A stretch of DNA of 47,500 nucleotides from Lachnospiraceae bacterium AC2012. Its GTDB lineage: Bacteria; Bacillota; Clostridia; Lachnospirales; Lachnospiraceae. Numbering within the stretch: position 1 is the first letter of the stretch; every line of letters starts with the position of its first letter. The stretch lies in contig JNIN01000001.1 of the NCBI GenBank assembly GCA_000702525.1, positions 1,570,001 through 1,617,500 of the forward strand. The letters run 5' to 3'. The translations under genes were made by a program, and so were the position numbers. Positions 25,160 through 32,917 of this stretch are shown in pieces. The notes beneath the pieces were generated by a model. That model was given only the letters and a program-made list of their open reading frames with translations, had not been told where the DNA came from and made no database searches.

Positions 25160-27117
25160 TAACAAATCTCCGCACCTGATGGCATAGGCTTCTCAGGTGT
25201 CATAAGTGACAGATTTCCATCTGCATCTTCTGCACAAAGTAACATTCCTTCAGATAATACTCCTGCTAACTTCGCTGGCTTAAGGTTTACAAGAACCATA
25301 ACCTTCTTACCAACCATTTCTTCTGCAGAGTAATATTTCTTGATACCAGATACAATCTGCTTTGTTTCAGAACCAATCTTAACCTGTGAGCAAAGAAGCT
25401 TCTTAGACTTAGGAACTTCTTCACACTTCACGATTTCACCAACCTGGAACTGCATTTTCATGAAATCATCAAATCCAATTTCCGGTTTTGCTTCGATATC
25501 GATTCCTTCTTCCTCTTCTTCTGTTTCTTCAACAGTAACCTGTGGTGTAAGCTTTTCCACTTCTACCATAACATCTTCTAATTTCAATCTCTGGAAGAGA
25601 ATTTCAGGCGCATCTGTAACCTTTGTGCCACTTACATAATGACCAAAAGTATTGAGATCATCATACGCAATCTCAGCTGCATTTAACTGCGCTAAAATCT
25701 TCTCTGTTGTAGAAGGCATAAAGCTCTTCAGAAGAGTTGCACCAATCGTGATACCTTCTACTAAATTATAGAGAACAGTAGACAAGCGATCTGCCTGTGC
25801 TTCGTCCTTTGCAAGAACCCAAGGTTCTGTTTCATCAATATATTTGTTACAACGCTTAAAGACATTGAAGATTTCTGTGATAGAATCTGCAACCTTGAGA
25901 TCTACCATCTTTGCTTCTACCTTGTCTCTAGCGCCAGTAATTACTGCCTTGAAATCTTCATCCATATCGCCAACAACGCCCTTATCAGCAACAACACCAT
26001 CAAAGTACTTATTGCTCATAGAGATTGTACGGTTTACAAGATTTCCTAATGTATTTGCAAGATCCGAGTTAATACGTTCTACCAAAAGTTCCCAAGAGAT
26101 TACACCATCATTTTCGAATGGCATCTCATGAAGTAAGAAATAACGAACAGCATCTACACCAAAGAGATTTACCAAATCATCGGCATAGATAACATTTCCC
26201 TTAGACTTACTCATCTTACCATCTGCCTGAATCAACCAAGGATGACCGAATACCTGCTTTGGAAGTGGCAGATCAAGCGCCATCAGGAAGATTGGCCAAT
26301 AAATCGTATGGAAACGGATAATATCCTTACCAATCAGATGTAAATCTGCAGGCCAATTCTTATTAAATCTCTCTGTAGACTCACCATCGCAATTGTAACC
26401 AATACCAGTGATATAGTTTGTAAGCGCATCAAGCCATACATAAACTACATGCTTCGGATCAAAGTCAACCGGAATACCCCACTTGAAGGATGTTCTGGAT
26501 ACACAAAGATCCTGAAGTCCTGGAAGGAGGAAGTTATTCATCATTTCATTCTTACGTGAAACCGGCTGAATAAATTCCGGATGCTCATTAATATAATCAA
26601 TTAATCTGTCCGCATACTTGCTCATCTTAAAGAAATAAGCCTCTTCAGAAGCCTTCTCTACTGGGCGACCACAATCTGGGCACTTGCCATCCACCAACTG
26701 AGACTCTGTCCAGAAAGATTCACAAGGTGTACAATACCATCCTTCGTAAGATGACTTATAGATATCACCCTTGTCATAAAGCTTCTTGAAAATCTTCTTA
26801 ACCTGAGTTTCATGATCTTCATCTGTTGTACGAATAAATTTGTCGTAGGAAGTATCCATAAGATCCCAGATACGGCGAATCTCCGCAGATGTCTGGTCTA
26901 CAAATTCCTTTGGTGTAATACCAGCTTCTGCTGCCTTTAATTCAATTTTCTGTCCGTGCTCATCCGAACCTGTCATAAAGAATACATCATATCCTTCGTG
27001 ACGACGAAATCTCGCAATTGCATCAGCCAATACAATCTCATAAGTATTACCAACATGTGGTTTACCAGATGTATAGGCGATCGCTGTTGTAATATAATAC
27101 TTGCCTCTGTTACTCAT
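25159..27117 (-). CDS. metG: Methionyl-tRNA synthetase
   Basis: A 652-residue class I synthetase that charges tRNA-Met and initiator tRNA. The HIGH-type motif is HVGN in YTSGKPHVGNTYE, and the second signature is KMSKSKGN. A zinc knuckle with CTPC and CPDC lies in the connective domain (about 127-150). The anticodon-binding helices follow, and residues about 545-652 form an OB-fold tRNA-binding domain (IGFDDFMKMQFQVGEIVKC). Length is normal for the Firmicutes form with the C-terminal domain. It lies 36 bases after a small zinc-ribbon gene. Confidence 0.97.
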   Translation of the reverse strand: MSNRGKYYITTAIAYTSGKPHVGNTYEIVLADAIARFRRHEGYDVFFMTGSDEHGQKIELKAAEAGITPKEFVDQTSAEIRRIWDLMDTSYDKFIRTTDEDHETQVKKIFKKLYDKGDIYKSSYEGWYCTPCESFWTESQLVDGKCPDCGRPVEKASEEAYFFKMSKYADRLIDYINEHPEFIQPVSRKNEMMNNFLLPGLQDLCVSRTSFKWGIPVDFDPKHVVYVWLDALTNYITGIGYNCDGESTERFNKNWPADLHLIGKDIIRFHTIYWPIFLMALDLPLPKQVFGHPWLIQADGKMSKSKGNVIYADDLVNLFGVDAVRYFLLHEMPFENDGVISWELLVERINSDLANTLGNLVNRTISMSNKYFDGVVADKGVVGDMDEDFKAVITGARDKVEAKMVDLKVADSITEIFNVFKRCNKYIDETEPWVLAKDEAQADRLSTVLYNLVEGITIGATLLKSFMPSTTEKILAQLNAAEIAYDDLNTFGHYVSGTKVTDAPEILFQRLKLEDVMVEVEKLTPQVTVEETEEEEEGIDIEAKPEIGFDDFMKMQFQVGEIVKCEEVPKSKKLLCSQVKIGSETKQIVSGIKKYYSAEEMVGKKVMVLVNLKPAKLAGVLSEGMLLCAEDADGNLSLMTPEKPMPSGAEIC

Positions 27118-27153
27118 GTTTACTTCAACTCCTACATCTATATTTTAGAAATG

Positions 27154-27558
27154 TTATTGTTCTTCATCTTCCTCGGCGATTATATCCTCTTCGTCTTCAA
27201 AGATGTCATCTACTTTTGTTCCACATTTACCACAAAAAGCCGCTCCCGGTTGCACTTTCGCGCCACATTTCGGACATGTAACCGCGCCTCTTGCCTCCAT
27301 TGCTTCTTCCTTCAGCTCACGAATCTGATTCTGAAGTTCTGTAATATCTGTGATTAATTCAAAATGCTCTGCTTGTGCTTGATCCTTATTTGTCTCATAA
27401 TACGCCTTGCCGAGCTCTATATACTTATCTCTCATCGAAGACTCTTTTACCTTGATGTCATACTTTAATTTTGCAACATCCGATACTTCTTTCGCCTTCT
27501 TAGAAACTTCTTTGCCTGCAACAACTACAGCATCGCTAATTTTATCAAATAAATCCAT
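27154..27558 (-). CDS. Small zinc-ribbon protein with coiled-coil N-terminus
   Basis: A 134-residue protein. Residues 1-90 form a long charged helix or coiled coil (KKAKEVSDVAKLKYDIKVKE), then a zinc ribbon with CPKC (about 95-98) and CGKC (about 109-112), then an acidic tail (FEDEEDIIAEEDEEQ). It is a common Clostridia architecture with no known biochemical role; zinc-ribbon plus coiled-coil proteins of this kind are often membrane- or surface-associated adaptors. It precedes metG by 36 bases and may be co-transcribed. Function is unknown. Confidence 0.82.
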   Translation of the reverse strand: MDLFDKISDAVVVAGKEVSKKAKEVSDVAKLKYDIKVKESSMRDKYIELGKAYYETNKDQAQAEHFELITDITELQNQIRELKEEAMEARGAVTCPKCGAKVQPGAAFCGKCGTKVDDIFEDEEDIIAEEDEEQ

Positions 27559-27607
27559 ACTTTTGTACCCCCTTTGGCTCTATTTTACGTAATTTTCATT
27601 ATATCAT

Positions 27608-27672
27608 ACAAAAAACGCCTGACAAAGTACAGGAATCTATTCCTTCCTAATACTTCATCAGGCGTCAATCAC
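27608..27672 (-). terminator. Terminator hairpin, copy A of a duplicated 65-bp element
   Basis: Minus-strand transcript: ACGCCTGA pairs with TCAGGCGT, continued inside by AAGTA/TACTT and AGGAA/TTCCT, and followed by six T. It is 61/65 identical to the element at 30371-30435 in the same orientation. It lies 17 bases after the stop codon of the 180-residue membrane protein gene. Confidence 0.93.
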
Positions 27673-27688
27673 GTAATTTCCGTTTCCG

Positions 27689-28231
27689 TCACATCACTCT
27701 TTTATAGCGCTTACCATACGCTTTTACTAATGCCGTCATAACATATTTGTATTGCTCAGGAGTTAACGTCTTTTTATCGATATAACATAAATATGCATAC
27801 GCATATCTTCCTAAAAATATCTTATCTTCTGTCTCAACAACAATTTGCACATAAACTGTACGTACCCCTCTTTCAACAGAATCCAAATTAAAAATGTTAA
27901 CTCCATTTACTATCTGTATGTGTTTGTTAGATATTCGCAGATAAACCGGATACGTTTTATCCAATTTATTGTATAGTTTTCTCCTATTTTTATAAATACC
28001 ATATTCCGTCCAAAAAAACATTCTTGGTATTAATACAATCAAAAGGACTGCATACTCACAAACAAGAAATAATGAAATTTCTAATCCTCTATATATCAAC
28101 CAACCACAACAAACGTTTATTAAAATCCCTAAAGCAACTGTACAAAGATGCCTTTTTTTCCCAAAAGCCCTGTAATATTCCTTTTGTTTGCTCTTATCCA
28201 TCAATTGATCATAAATAATTTCGATATCCAT
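27689..28231 (-). CDS. Unrecognised two-helix membrane protein
   Basis: A 180-residue protein I do not recognise. Two transmembrane helices (about 29-46 and 52-69, CTVALGILINVCCGWLI and LFLVCEYAVLLIVLI) are followed by a soluble basic C-terminal region (about 75-180) with a beta-rich part (YPVYLRISNKHIQIVNG) that faintly recalls YcxB-like domains. The ribosome binding site AAAGGA lies just past the stop codon of the DUF1906 gene, 11 bases from gene to gene, so the two are coupled. The coding sequence is visibly more A/T-rich than its neighbours. A membrane-located partner or protector of the lysozyme-like protein is possible but unproven. Confidence 0.7.
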   Translation of the reverse strand: MDIEIIYDQLMDKSKQKEYYRAFGKKRHLCTVALGILINVCCGWLIYRGLEISLFLVCEYAVLLIVLIPRMFFWTEYGIYKNRRKLYNKLDKTYPVYLRISNKHIQIVNGVNIFNLDSVERGVRTVYVQIVVETEDKIFLGRYAYAYLCYIDKKTLTPEQYKYVMTALVKAYGKRYKRVM

Positions 28232-28242
28232 GATTATCCTTT

Positions 28243-30339
28243 CTATACTGGTAGCGCATAGCCAAAAGATGCCAATAATTCCGCAAAAAATGGAATTAAT
28301 AGTTCACCGCCAAAACACAGTATAACAATTATTACTGCTAGGATAAGTAACTGAAACACCGTGATGCACTTTCTATTACCACTTAATTTGGGCATATTAT
28401 CCAAAAAGAAATCCCATGCTTGCTGTGTTACTCCTTCTGGCGCATTTTTTTCTATACTCCATAACTGCTTTATTGTTACTGCAAAATCTCCACTTCCTGC
28501 TCCAACTTCCTTTTCCAGTATGACACACTTAACAGAAAATACAACTTTATCGTTTTCCATTCCAACCTCAAATTCCATTCTACCATTTCCAATAGCAGTT
28601 GCCATTCCTACATAATCTGGAACAAGAGACTGATTTTTAGCATCTAATTTACCAGTTATATTCTTCAATGCTACTTCAAATTCTGAATCTTCAAACTTTC
28701 CATTTGTAATACTAACACTATATACTGCATTCTTATTTGCTTCTGCTTCAAATGACTCTTTTACACGAACTTCTACAGGTGGTCCTGGAAGCAATACTTG
28801 TTCGAGTTCAATTGATAAATTTAACGAAATACCATTTCCAAGCCCATACTTTGAAATAATATTTTGACTAATTGCTTTTCTTCTATTTGCAATCTGATCT
28901 TCGTCTGGTCCCATCGCCGCCTTCGGATTAATACTTGCACCGCTACATCTTGAAGATGCAATATTGTTATCAATCTGAATCTGACCTGCTCCTGTTCCTA
29001 CCGTCACCGTTGAAATCTGATCCAGTGCCCAATTTGATGGTAGTTTTCTACCAATATTTCCACTAAATCCAGATGACATATCGCATACAAAGCTGGAACT
29101 TGTAAGCTGATTCTTCTCTAAAACACTACATACATAGCGAGGTCCGTACACACCAATCTTATAGTTTCTTTTATTTACACCAGCAAAAACACTCTTAAAT
29201 TTCTTAAAATATGGAACGATTGCATTCGTAATATTTGCATCCGATGCGTCAAAATCGACAGATACATAAAATACCGTACCATTCGGAAACTTTAGATTCA
29301 CTAATCTTGTATAGGCATCTTTTGCTTCCTCTTCTGCCTTAGCAATCGTAAAACAGCTTACTGCATTATGACTCTTCTGATAAATCGGAATAATCTTTAA
29401 TCCTGCATCATAAATAACCTGCTCTTCCGCCAACGTCAGACATTTATTCTCTCCTCCGACAATATAACGACCTACATATTTTCGGCCATCTGCAACAAGT
29501 GCTTTCGCTTTCTCCGTCGTAAGAGGCGTCATACAATCGCAAGCCTTCCCTTTTCTCGATTTATCACCATAACTTACATACAGTGATGCCCAAGTTGGTT
29601 TTCCTGCTTTTCCATCTGCTGATAATCCGGCAAATGCCTGGAAATTCTTCACTGCAGATACCGTAGCTGTTCCATACACACCATCAAATCCATTCGTCTT
29701 ATATCCATTTACATAAAGTGCATACTGTAATAAATAGATATAGCGTTTATAGTTCGCGCCACTTCCACTTGTCAGTAGTGGACAATGATTCATGGTATTC
29801 GTTCCCCAGATTCCATCTACAACTGTACCCGGATATGTCTTTTTCTGTTCCGTCTGTAATGCCTTAATCATTGCTTTTAATGTTGGTTTTGCAAAGATTC
29901 CATCACACGGAATCAGTCCAATAACCGCTGTATAATCCCTATTCAAGTTCCTCTGGATTTTTCTTACTTCTGCATCTCCTCTGGATGAAAGTACATATGC
30001 ATCCATGTTCAAAAGTGCTTTCATAAAAGCCCCATCTGCGTTACCATTCGGATTTGTAAGTCCTGCATCCGTTCTCATCTTCTTTACTGCATTTTCCACT
30101 CCAGTACTATAAACACCATCTAACCCATTCGGATTATATCCCTTACAATAGAGACCTCCCTGTAAAATATAGACAATGTTTTTCTTTGCCGCTGTATTTT
30201 TAGATGTAAGTGTTCCTACTTTCGCTGCATCTTCCACAGACTCTTTTACTTCTTCCAACGATTCTGTCAATTCATTTAATAACTCAACCAATTCTTTCAG
30301 CTCCGTTAGAAGTTTTATTACATTTCTTATAACTCTCAT
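28243..30339 (-). CDS. DUF1906 lysozyme-like protein with three peptidoglycan-binding repeats and C-terminal anchor
   Basis: A 698-residue protein. A Leu/Glu-rich coiled coil (first 40 residues) is followed by three peptidoglycan-binding-like repeats (about 53-115, 122-190 and 197-255; each ends with DGVYSTGVENAVK-, DGIFAKPTLKAM- or DGVYGTATVSAVKNFQ-like sequence). Next comes a DUF1906/Rv2525c-like glycoside hydrolase-type barrel (about 265-465) with VFYVSVDFDASD, YKIGVYGPRYVC and WALDQIS. An unrecognised region (about 475-655) and one C-terminal membrane helix (about 661-680, VFQLLILAVIIVILCFGG) end it. No N-terminal signal peptide is seen, which is odd for a cell-wall-binding protein. The ATG at 30339 is preferred; a GTG three codons earlier is only two bases from GGAGG. 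It pairs with the small membrane protein gene downstream, between two duplicated terminators. Confidence 0.8.
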   Translation of the reverse strand: MRVIRNVIKLLTELKELVELLNELTESLEEVKESVEDAAKVGTLTSKNTAAKKNIVYILQGGLYCKGYNPNGLDGVYSTGVENAVKKMRTDAGLTNPNGNADGAFMKALLNMDAYVLSSRGDAEVRKIQRNLNRDYTAVIGLIPCDGIFAKPTLKAMIKALQTEQKKTYPGTVVDGIWGTNTMNHCPLLTSGSGANYKRYIYLLQYALYVNGYKTNGFDGVYGTATVSAVKNFQAFAGLSADGKAGKPTWASLYVSYGDKSRKGKACDCMTPLTTEKAKALVADGRKYVGRYIVGGENKCLTLAEEQVIYDAGLKIIPIYQKSHNAVSCFTIAKAEEEAKDAYTRLVNLKFPNGTVFYVSVDFDASDANITNAIVPYFKKFKSVFAGVNKRNYKIGVYGPRYVCSVLEKNQLTSSSFVCDMSSGFSGNIGRKLPSNWALDQISTVTVGTGAGQIQIDNNIASSRCSGASINPKAAMGPDEDQIANRRKAISQNIISKYGLGNGISLNLSIELEQVLLPGPPVEVRVKESFEAEANKNAVYSVSITNGKFEDSEFEVALKNITGKLDAKNQSLVPDYVGMATAIGNGRMEFEVGMENDKVVFSVKCVILEKEVGAGSGDFAVTIKQLWSIEKNAPEGVTQQAWDFFLDNMPKLSGNRKCITVFQLLILAVIIVILCFGGELLIPFFAELLASFGYALPV

Positions 30340-30370
30340 AATCCTCACTTCCTCCCTTCGTTTTGCAATA

Positions 30371-30435
30371 ACAAAAAACGCCTGACAAAGTACAGGAATC
30401 TATTCATTCCTAATACTTCGTCAGGCGTTGATCAC
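30371..30435 (-). terminator. Terminator hairpin, copy B of a duplicated 65-bp element
   Basis: The same hairpin as copy A, with four differences. One lies in the loop, one improves a U-G pair to C-G, and two are beyond the stem. It lies about 46 bases after the antiporter stop codon and would end the mntP-antiporter transcript. Confidence 0.93.
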
Positions 30436-30481
30436 TACATCTCAATGTGTGTCTATTTGCTCAGTACGAATTTTTTCCATT

Positions 30482-31471
30482 TTATCGCATACAGATATAA
30501 ACCATATATACCGCATACAGAAGCACCATGGTGAAGCCTTCCATCTTCCCAATCTTTTTCTTTGTTACACAGAATAACCAAGTGATCAGACTAAATACTA
30601 ATAAGACTGCGATATCAATCACATTCTCCATATTGAATGCAATCGGAGATACCGTCGCCGCTACACCAAGGATCATAAGAATGTTAAATACATTGGATCC
30701 AACAACATTTCCAATTGCCATTTCCAATTCGTTCTTACGAGCTGCAGCAATCGATGTTACCAGTTCTGGAAGTGATGTTCCAAGTGCCACAATGGTAAGT
30801 CCTATTAAGTTCTGTGATAATCCGAACATCGTAGCTACAGATACTGCACCATTCACTACCCAGTCTCCACCAAATTTAACTGCAACTGCACCACCGATGA
30901 TATAGAGGATGCTTCGAAGCATGGAAATCTCTTTGATCTCTTCCTCCAACTCGATGACTTCTTCTTCAAATTCCGCCTTTTCTGTATCCCCTGTCGCCAA
31001 CGCTTCATTTCTCGCAGCCATTGCAAGTCTTACTTCCGCAACTAAAAAGGCTACAAAGATAGCTAAGAAAATGATGCCATCGATTCTTCCTAACTTCATG
31101 CCAATAAATCCTGTGACAAGAAGCAAAATCGCACATGCAACAGAAAATGGATAATCACGCTTCAGTACAGATTTACTTACGAACAACGGGCTAAGCATCG
31201 CACTGATACCAAGCACCATCATCAGATTAAAGATATTTGATCCAATGACATTACTTACTGCCAATTCATTACTGCCTGCCATCGCAGATGTAACACTGAC
31301 CGAAAGCTCCGGCAAAGATGTTCCCATCGCAACGATTGTCATACCAATAATAAGTGCCGGTACATGCAATTTCTTCGCTACAGAGGAACTTCCCTCCACA
31401 AAGAAATCCGCGCCCTTAATCAAGAACACAAAACCTGCTAACAATAAAACTACTGCTTTAATGATCTCCAT
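30482..31471 (-). CDS. yrbG: Calcium/sodium antiporter, YrbG/CaxA-like
   Basis: A 329-residue cation antiporter of the CaCA superfamily, with about ten helices in two inverted halves. The ion-binding alpha repeats are clear: GTSLPELSVSVTSAM...NVIGSNIFNLMMVLG (about 50-85) and GTSLPELVTSIAAAR...NVVGSNVFNILMILG (about 225-260). An acidic cytoplasmic loop lies between the halves (about 155-175, FEEEVIELEEEIKEI). The prototype exchanges Ca2+ for Na+ or H+. It follows mntP by 41 bases with no terminator between them, so it probably responds to the manganese riboswitch, and manganese might also be a substrate; both points are inferred. GGAG lies five bases before the ATG. Confidence 0.93.
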   Translation of the reverse strand: MEIIKAVVLLLAGFVFLIKGADFFVEGSSSVAKKLHVPALIIGMTIVAMGTSLPELSVSVTSAMAGSNELAVSNVIGSNIFNLMMVLGISAMLSPLFVSKSVLKRDYPFSVACAILLLVTGFIGMKLGRIDGIIFLAIFVAFLVAEVRLAMAARNEALATGDTEKAEFEEEVIELEEEIKEISMLRSILYIIGGAVAVKFGGDWVVNGAVSVATMFGLSQNLIGLTIVALGTSLPELVTSIAAARKNELEMAIGNVVGSNVFNILMILGVAATVSPIAFNMENVIDIAVLLVFSLITWLFCVTKKKIGKMEGFTMVLLYAVYMVYICMR

Positions 31472-31512
31472 ACAATCTCCTCTTCTTTACTCTGATTAAC
31501 CAGTTTCCATTA

Positions 31513-32118
31513 CTAAAAAAATAAGTCCGTAAGTAAAATCTTACATCCCAATATAATCAGTATCAATCCGCCCGCAAACGCTGCGCGATACTTATATTTC
31601 AAGCCAAACAAATTGCCGATAAACACACCAGCTATACAGATTAGAAATGTTACCGCACCTATGATGCTGATTGCTTCTACAATATTTACAGAAAAGAAGG
31701 AAAATGTTACGCCAACAGCGAGCGCATCAATCGATGTTGCAATCGCCATAATCACCATCTCTCTATGATTTAGCGGCAAATCCATCTCTTCTTCTCGAAT
31801 CCGGATTTCACCATCCGCTCCGCACAGCTCCATCTCTTCCCGCTTTTCCTTGATAGCATCTGTTATCATCTTGCCTCCAATATAGGCAAGCAAAACAAAG
31901 GCAATCCAATGATCAACCGCTTGTATTTTCGATGCAAACTGGCTTCCCAGTGCCCAGCCAATCAGCGGCATCATCGCCTGAAATCCACCAAAATAAAGTG
32001 CTATGATGAAGCATTGTTTCTTGTTCACCTTTTTCATCGCCAAGCCCTTACCAATCGATACCGCAAAGGCATCCATTGCCAGGCCGACACCCATTAATAA
32101 CAATTCTAAGATACTCAT
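31513..32118 (-). CDS. mntP: Manganese efflux pump
   Basis: A 201-residue six-helix exporter that pumps Mn2+ out when it is in excess. The two pseudo-repeats carry the acidic helix motifs GLAMDAFAVSIGKG (about 13-26) and ATSIDALAVGVTF (about 128-140), which match MntP (YebN). A polar cytoplasmic loop (about 85-115) lies between. The leader contains a yybP-ykoY manganese riboswitch and terminator, which fits this role exactly. The SD site is weak (AGGG about 12 bases upstream). A calcium/sodium-type antiporter follows. Confidence 0.96.
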   Translation of the reverse strand: MSILELLLMGVGLAMDAFAVSIGKGLAMKKVNKKQCFIIALYFGGFQAMMPLIGWALGSQFASKIQAVDHWIAFVLLAYIGGKMITDAIKEKREEMELCGADGEIRIREEEMDLPLNHREMVIMAIATSIDALAVGVTFSFFSVNIVEAISIIGAVTFLICIAGVFIGNLFGLKYKYRAAFAGGLILIILGCKILLTDLFF

Positions 32119-32159
32119 TATGCAATTAACCCTACTCTTTTTACTTGATTTTGAGAAAT

Positions 32160-32201
32160 AAAAAAGAGACTCCGCGCGTAGATTCTACGCACGTAAGTCT
32201 C
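32160..32201 (-). terminator. Riboswitch-controlled terminator before mntP
   Basis: Minus-strand GAGAC pairs with GTCTC around an inner GCGTAGA/TCTACGC stem, then six T. The 5' arm GAGAC overlaps the conserved 3' end of the aptamer (TGAGACTTAC), so aptamer P1 and the terminator stem compete. Confidence 0.9.
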
Positions 32202-32277
32202 ATTCATTAAGATTTGCCAGGTATACTTACCGAGATTGTTGACAAATCACGTTCTCCACGCGAACTACTCCCTTACC
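32193..32277 (-). promoter_or_regulatory. yybP-ykoY manganese riboswitch aptamer
   Basis: On the minus strand the conserved 5' segment GGTAAGGGAGTAG and the 3' segment AATGAGACTTAC pair through GTAAG/CTTAC to form P1, with GTCAACAATCTCGGT and TATACCTGGC in between. These are the hallmark parts of the Mn2+-sensing yybP-ykoY family. Mn2+ binding stabilises P1, stops terminator folding and lets mntP be read, so this is an on-switch. Confidence 0.9.
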
Positions 32278-32317
32278 GGTCGTTTTCAGTTCTTTATTCA
32301 TTCATGATACTTGACAA

Positions 32318-32878
32318 TTACTGCACTGTCAATTTCTTTTTCTCTTCTCGCTTTTTATAGATAAAGCGGACAATGATACCTGCTAAAACAGCCTCTACAA
32401 TACCGAGTACCGTTCCCGCCAACACATCCGTCGGCCAATGTACAAAGAGGTACAATCTGGAAACTGCAATACAACATGCCAGTATCACTGCTGCAATCCC
32501 CTGCTTTCTATACTTTGCATACTGCACAATTGCTACTGCCGATGCAAAGGAAGCAGAAGAATGCCCGGATGGAAATGAAAAATCTTTGGGAATCTTCACT
32601 AGCATCGAAACCGAGTCATCAATCCAACATGGTCGATCTCTGCCGACAATGTTCTTCAGTCCACAATTTACTACAATTAACGAGAATAATAACGCCAACG
32701 CTGAAGTCCATGCAACGCGCTTATCCTTACAGAAAATCAGCATTGCGACTGTTACAACAATCCAGAAAATCCCAGCATTTCCAAGAGATGTAATCACAAC
32801 CATCACCTTATCTAACAACGGATTGTGCAACCCTTGAAACCACTGCAGAAGATCCATTTCCCATGGAAAATATGTCAT
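32318..32878 (-). CDS. PAP2-family membrane phosphatase
   Basis: A 186-residue polytopic enzyme with the three-part PAP2 signature: KNIVGRDRP (about 75-83), FPSGHSSAS (about 102-110) and SRLYLFVHWPTDVLAG (about 140-155). Its His and Asp residues form the catalytic triad facing outside. Likely substrates are undecaprenyl pyrophosphate or phosphatidic/other lipid phosphates, and sequence alone does not choose. GGGGG seven bases before this ATG favours it over a TTG two codons upstream. It lies between tyrS and the manganese-riboswitch leader of mntP, and may run on from tyrS. Confidence 0.92.
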   Translation of the reverse strand: MTYFPWEMDLLQWFQGLHNPLLDKVMVVITSLGNAGIFWIVVTVAMLIFCKDKRVAWTSALALLFSLIVVNCGLKNIVGRDRPCWIDDSVSMLVKIPKDFSFPSGHSSASFASAVAIVQYAKYRKQGIAAVILACCIAVSRLYLFVHWPTDVLAGTVLGIVEAVLAGIIVRFIYKKREEKKKLTVQ

Positions 32879-32917
32879 CCTCAATCCCCCTCATCATTTC
32901 TACTTTTTACAAGTTTC

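Noticed and set aside
27608-30435. The 65-bp direct repeats as insertion-sequence ends or phage attachment sites.
   Set aside because: Each copy is a complete terminator with a T-run, there is no transposase or integrase between them, and the repeats are in direct rather than inverted orientation. A recombination-based cassette remains possible.
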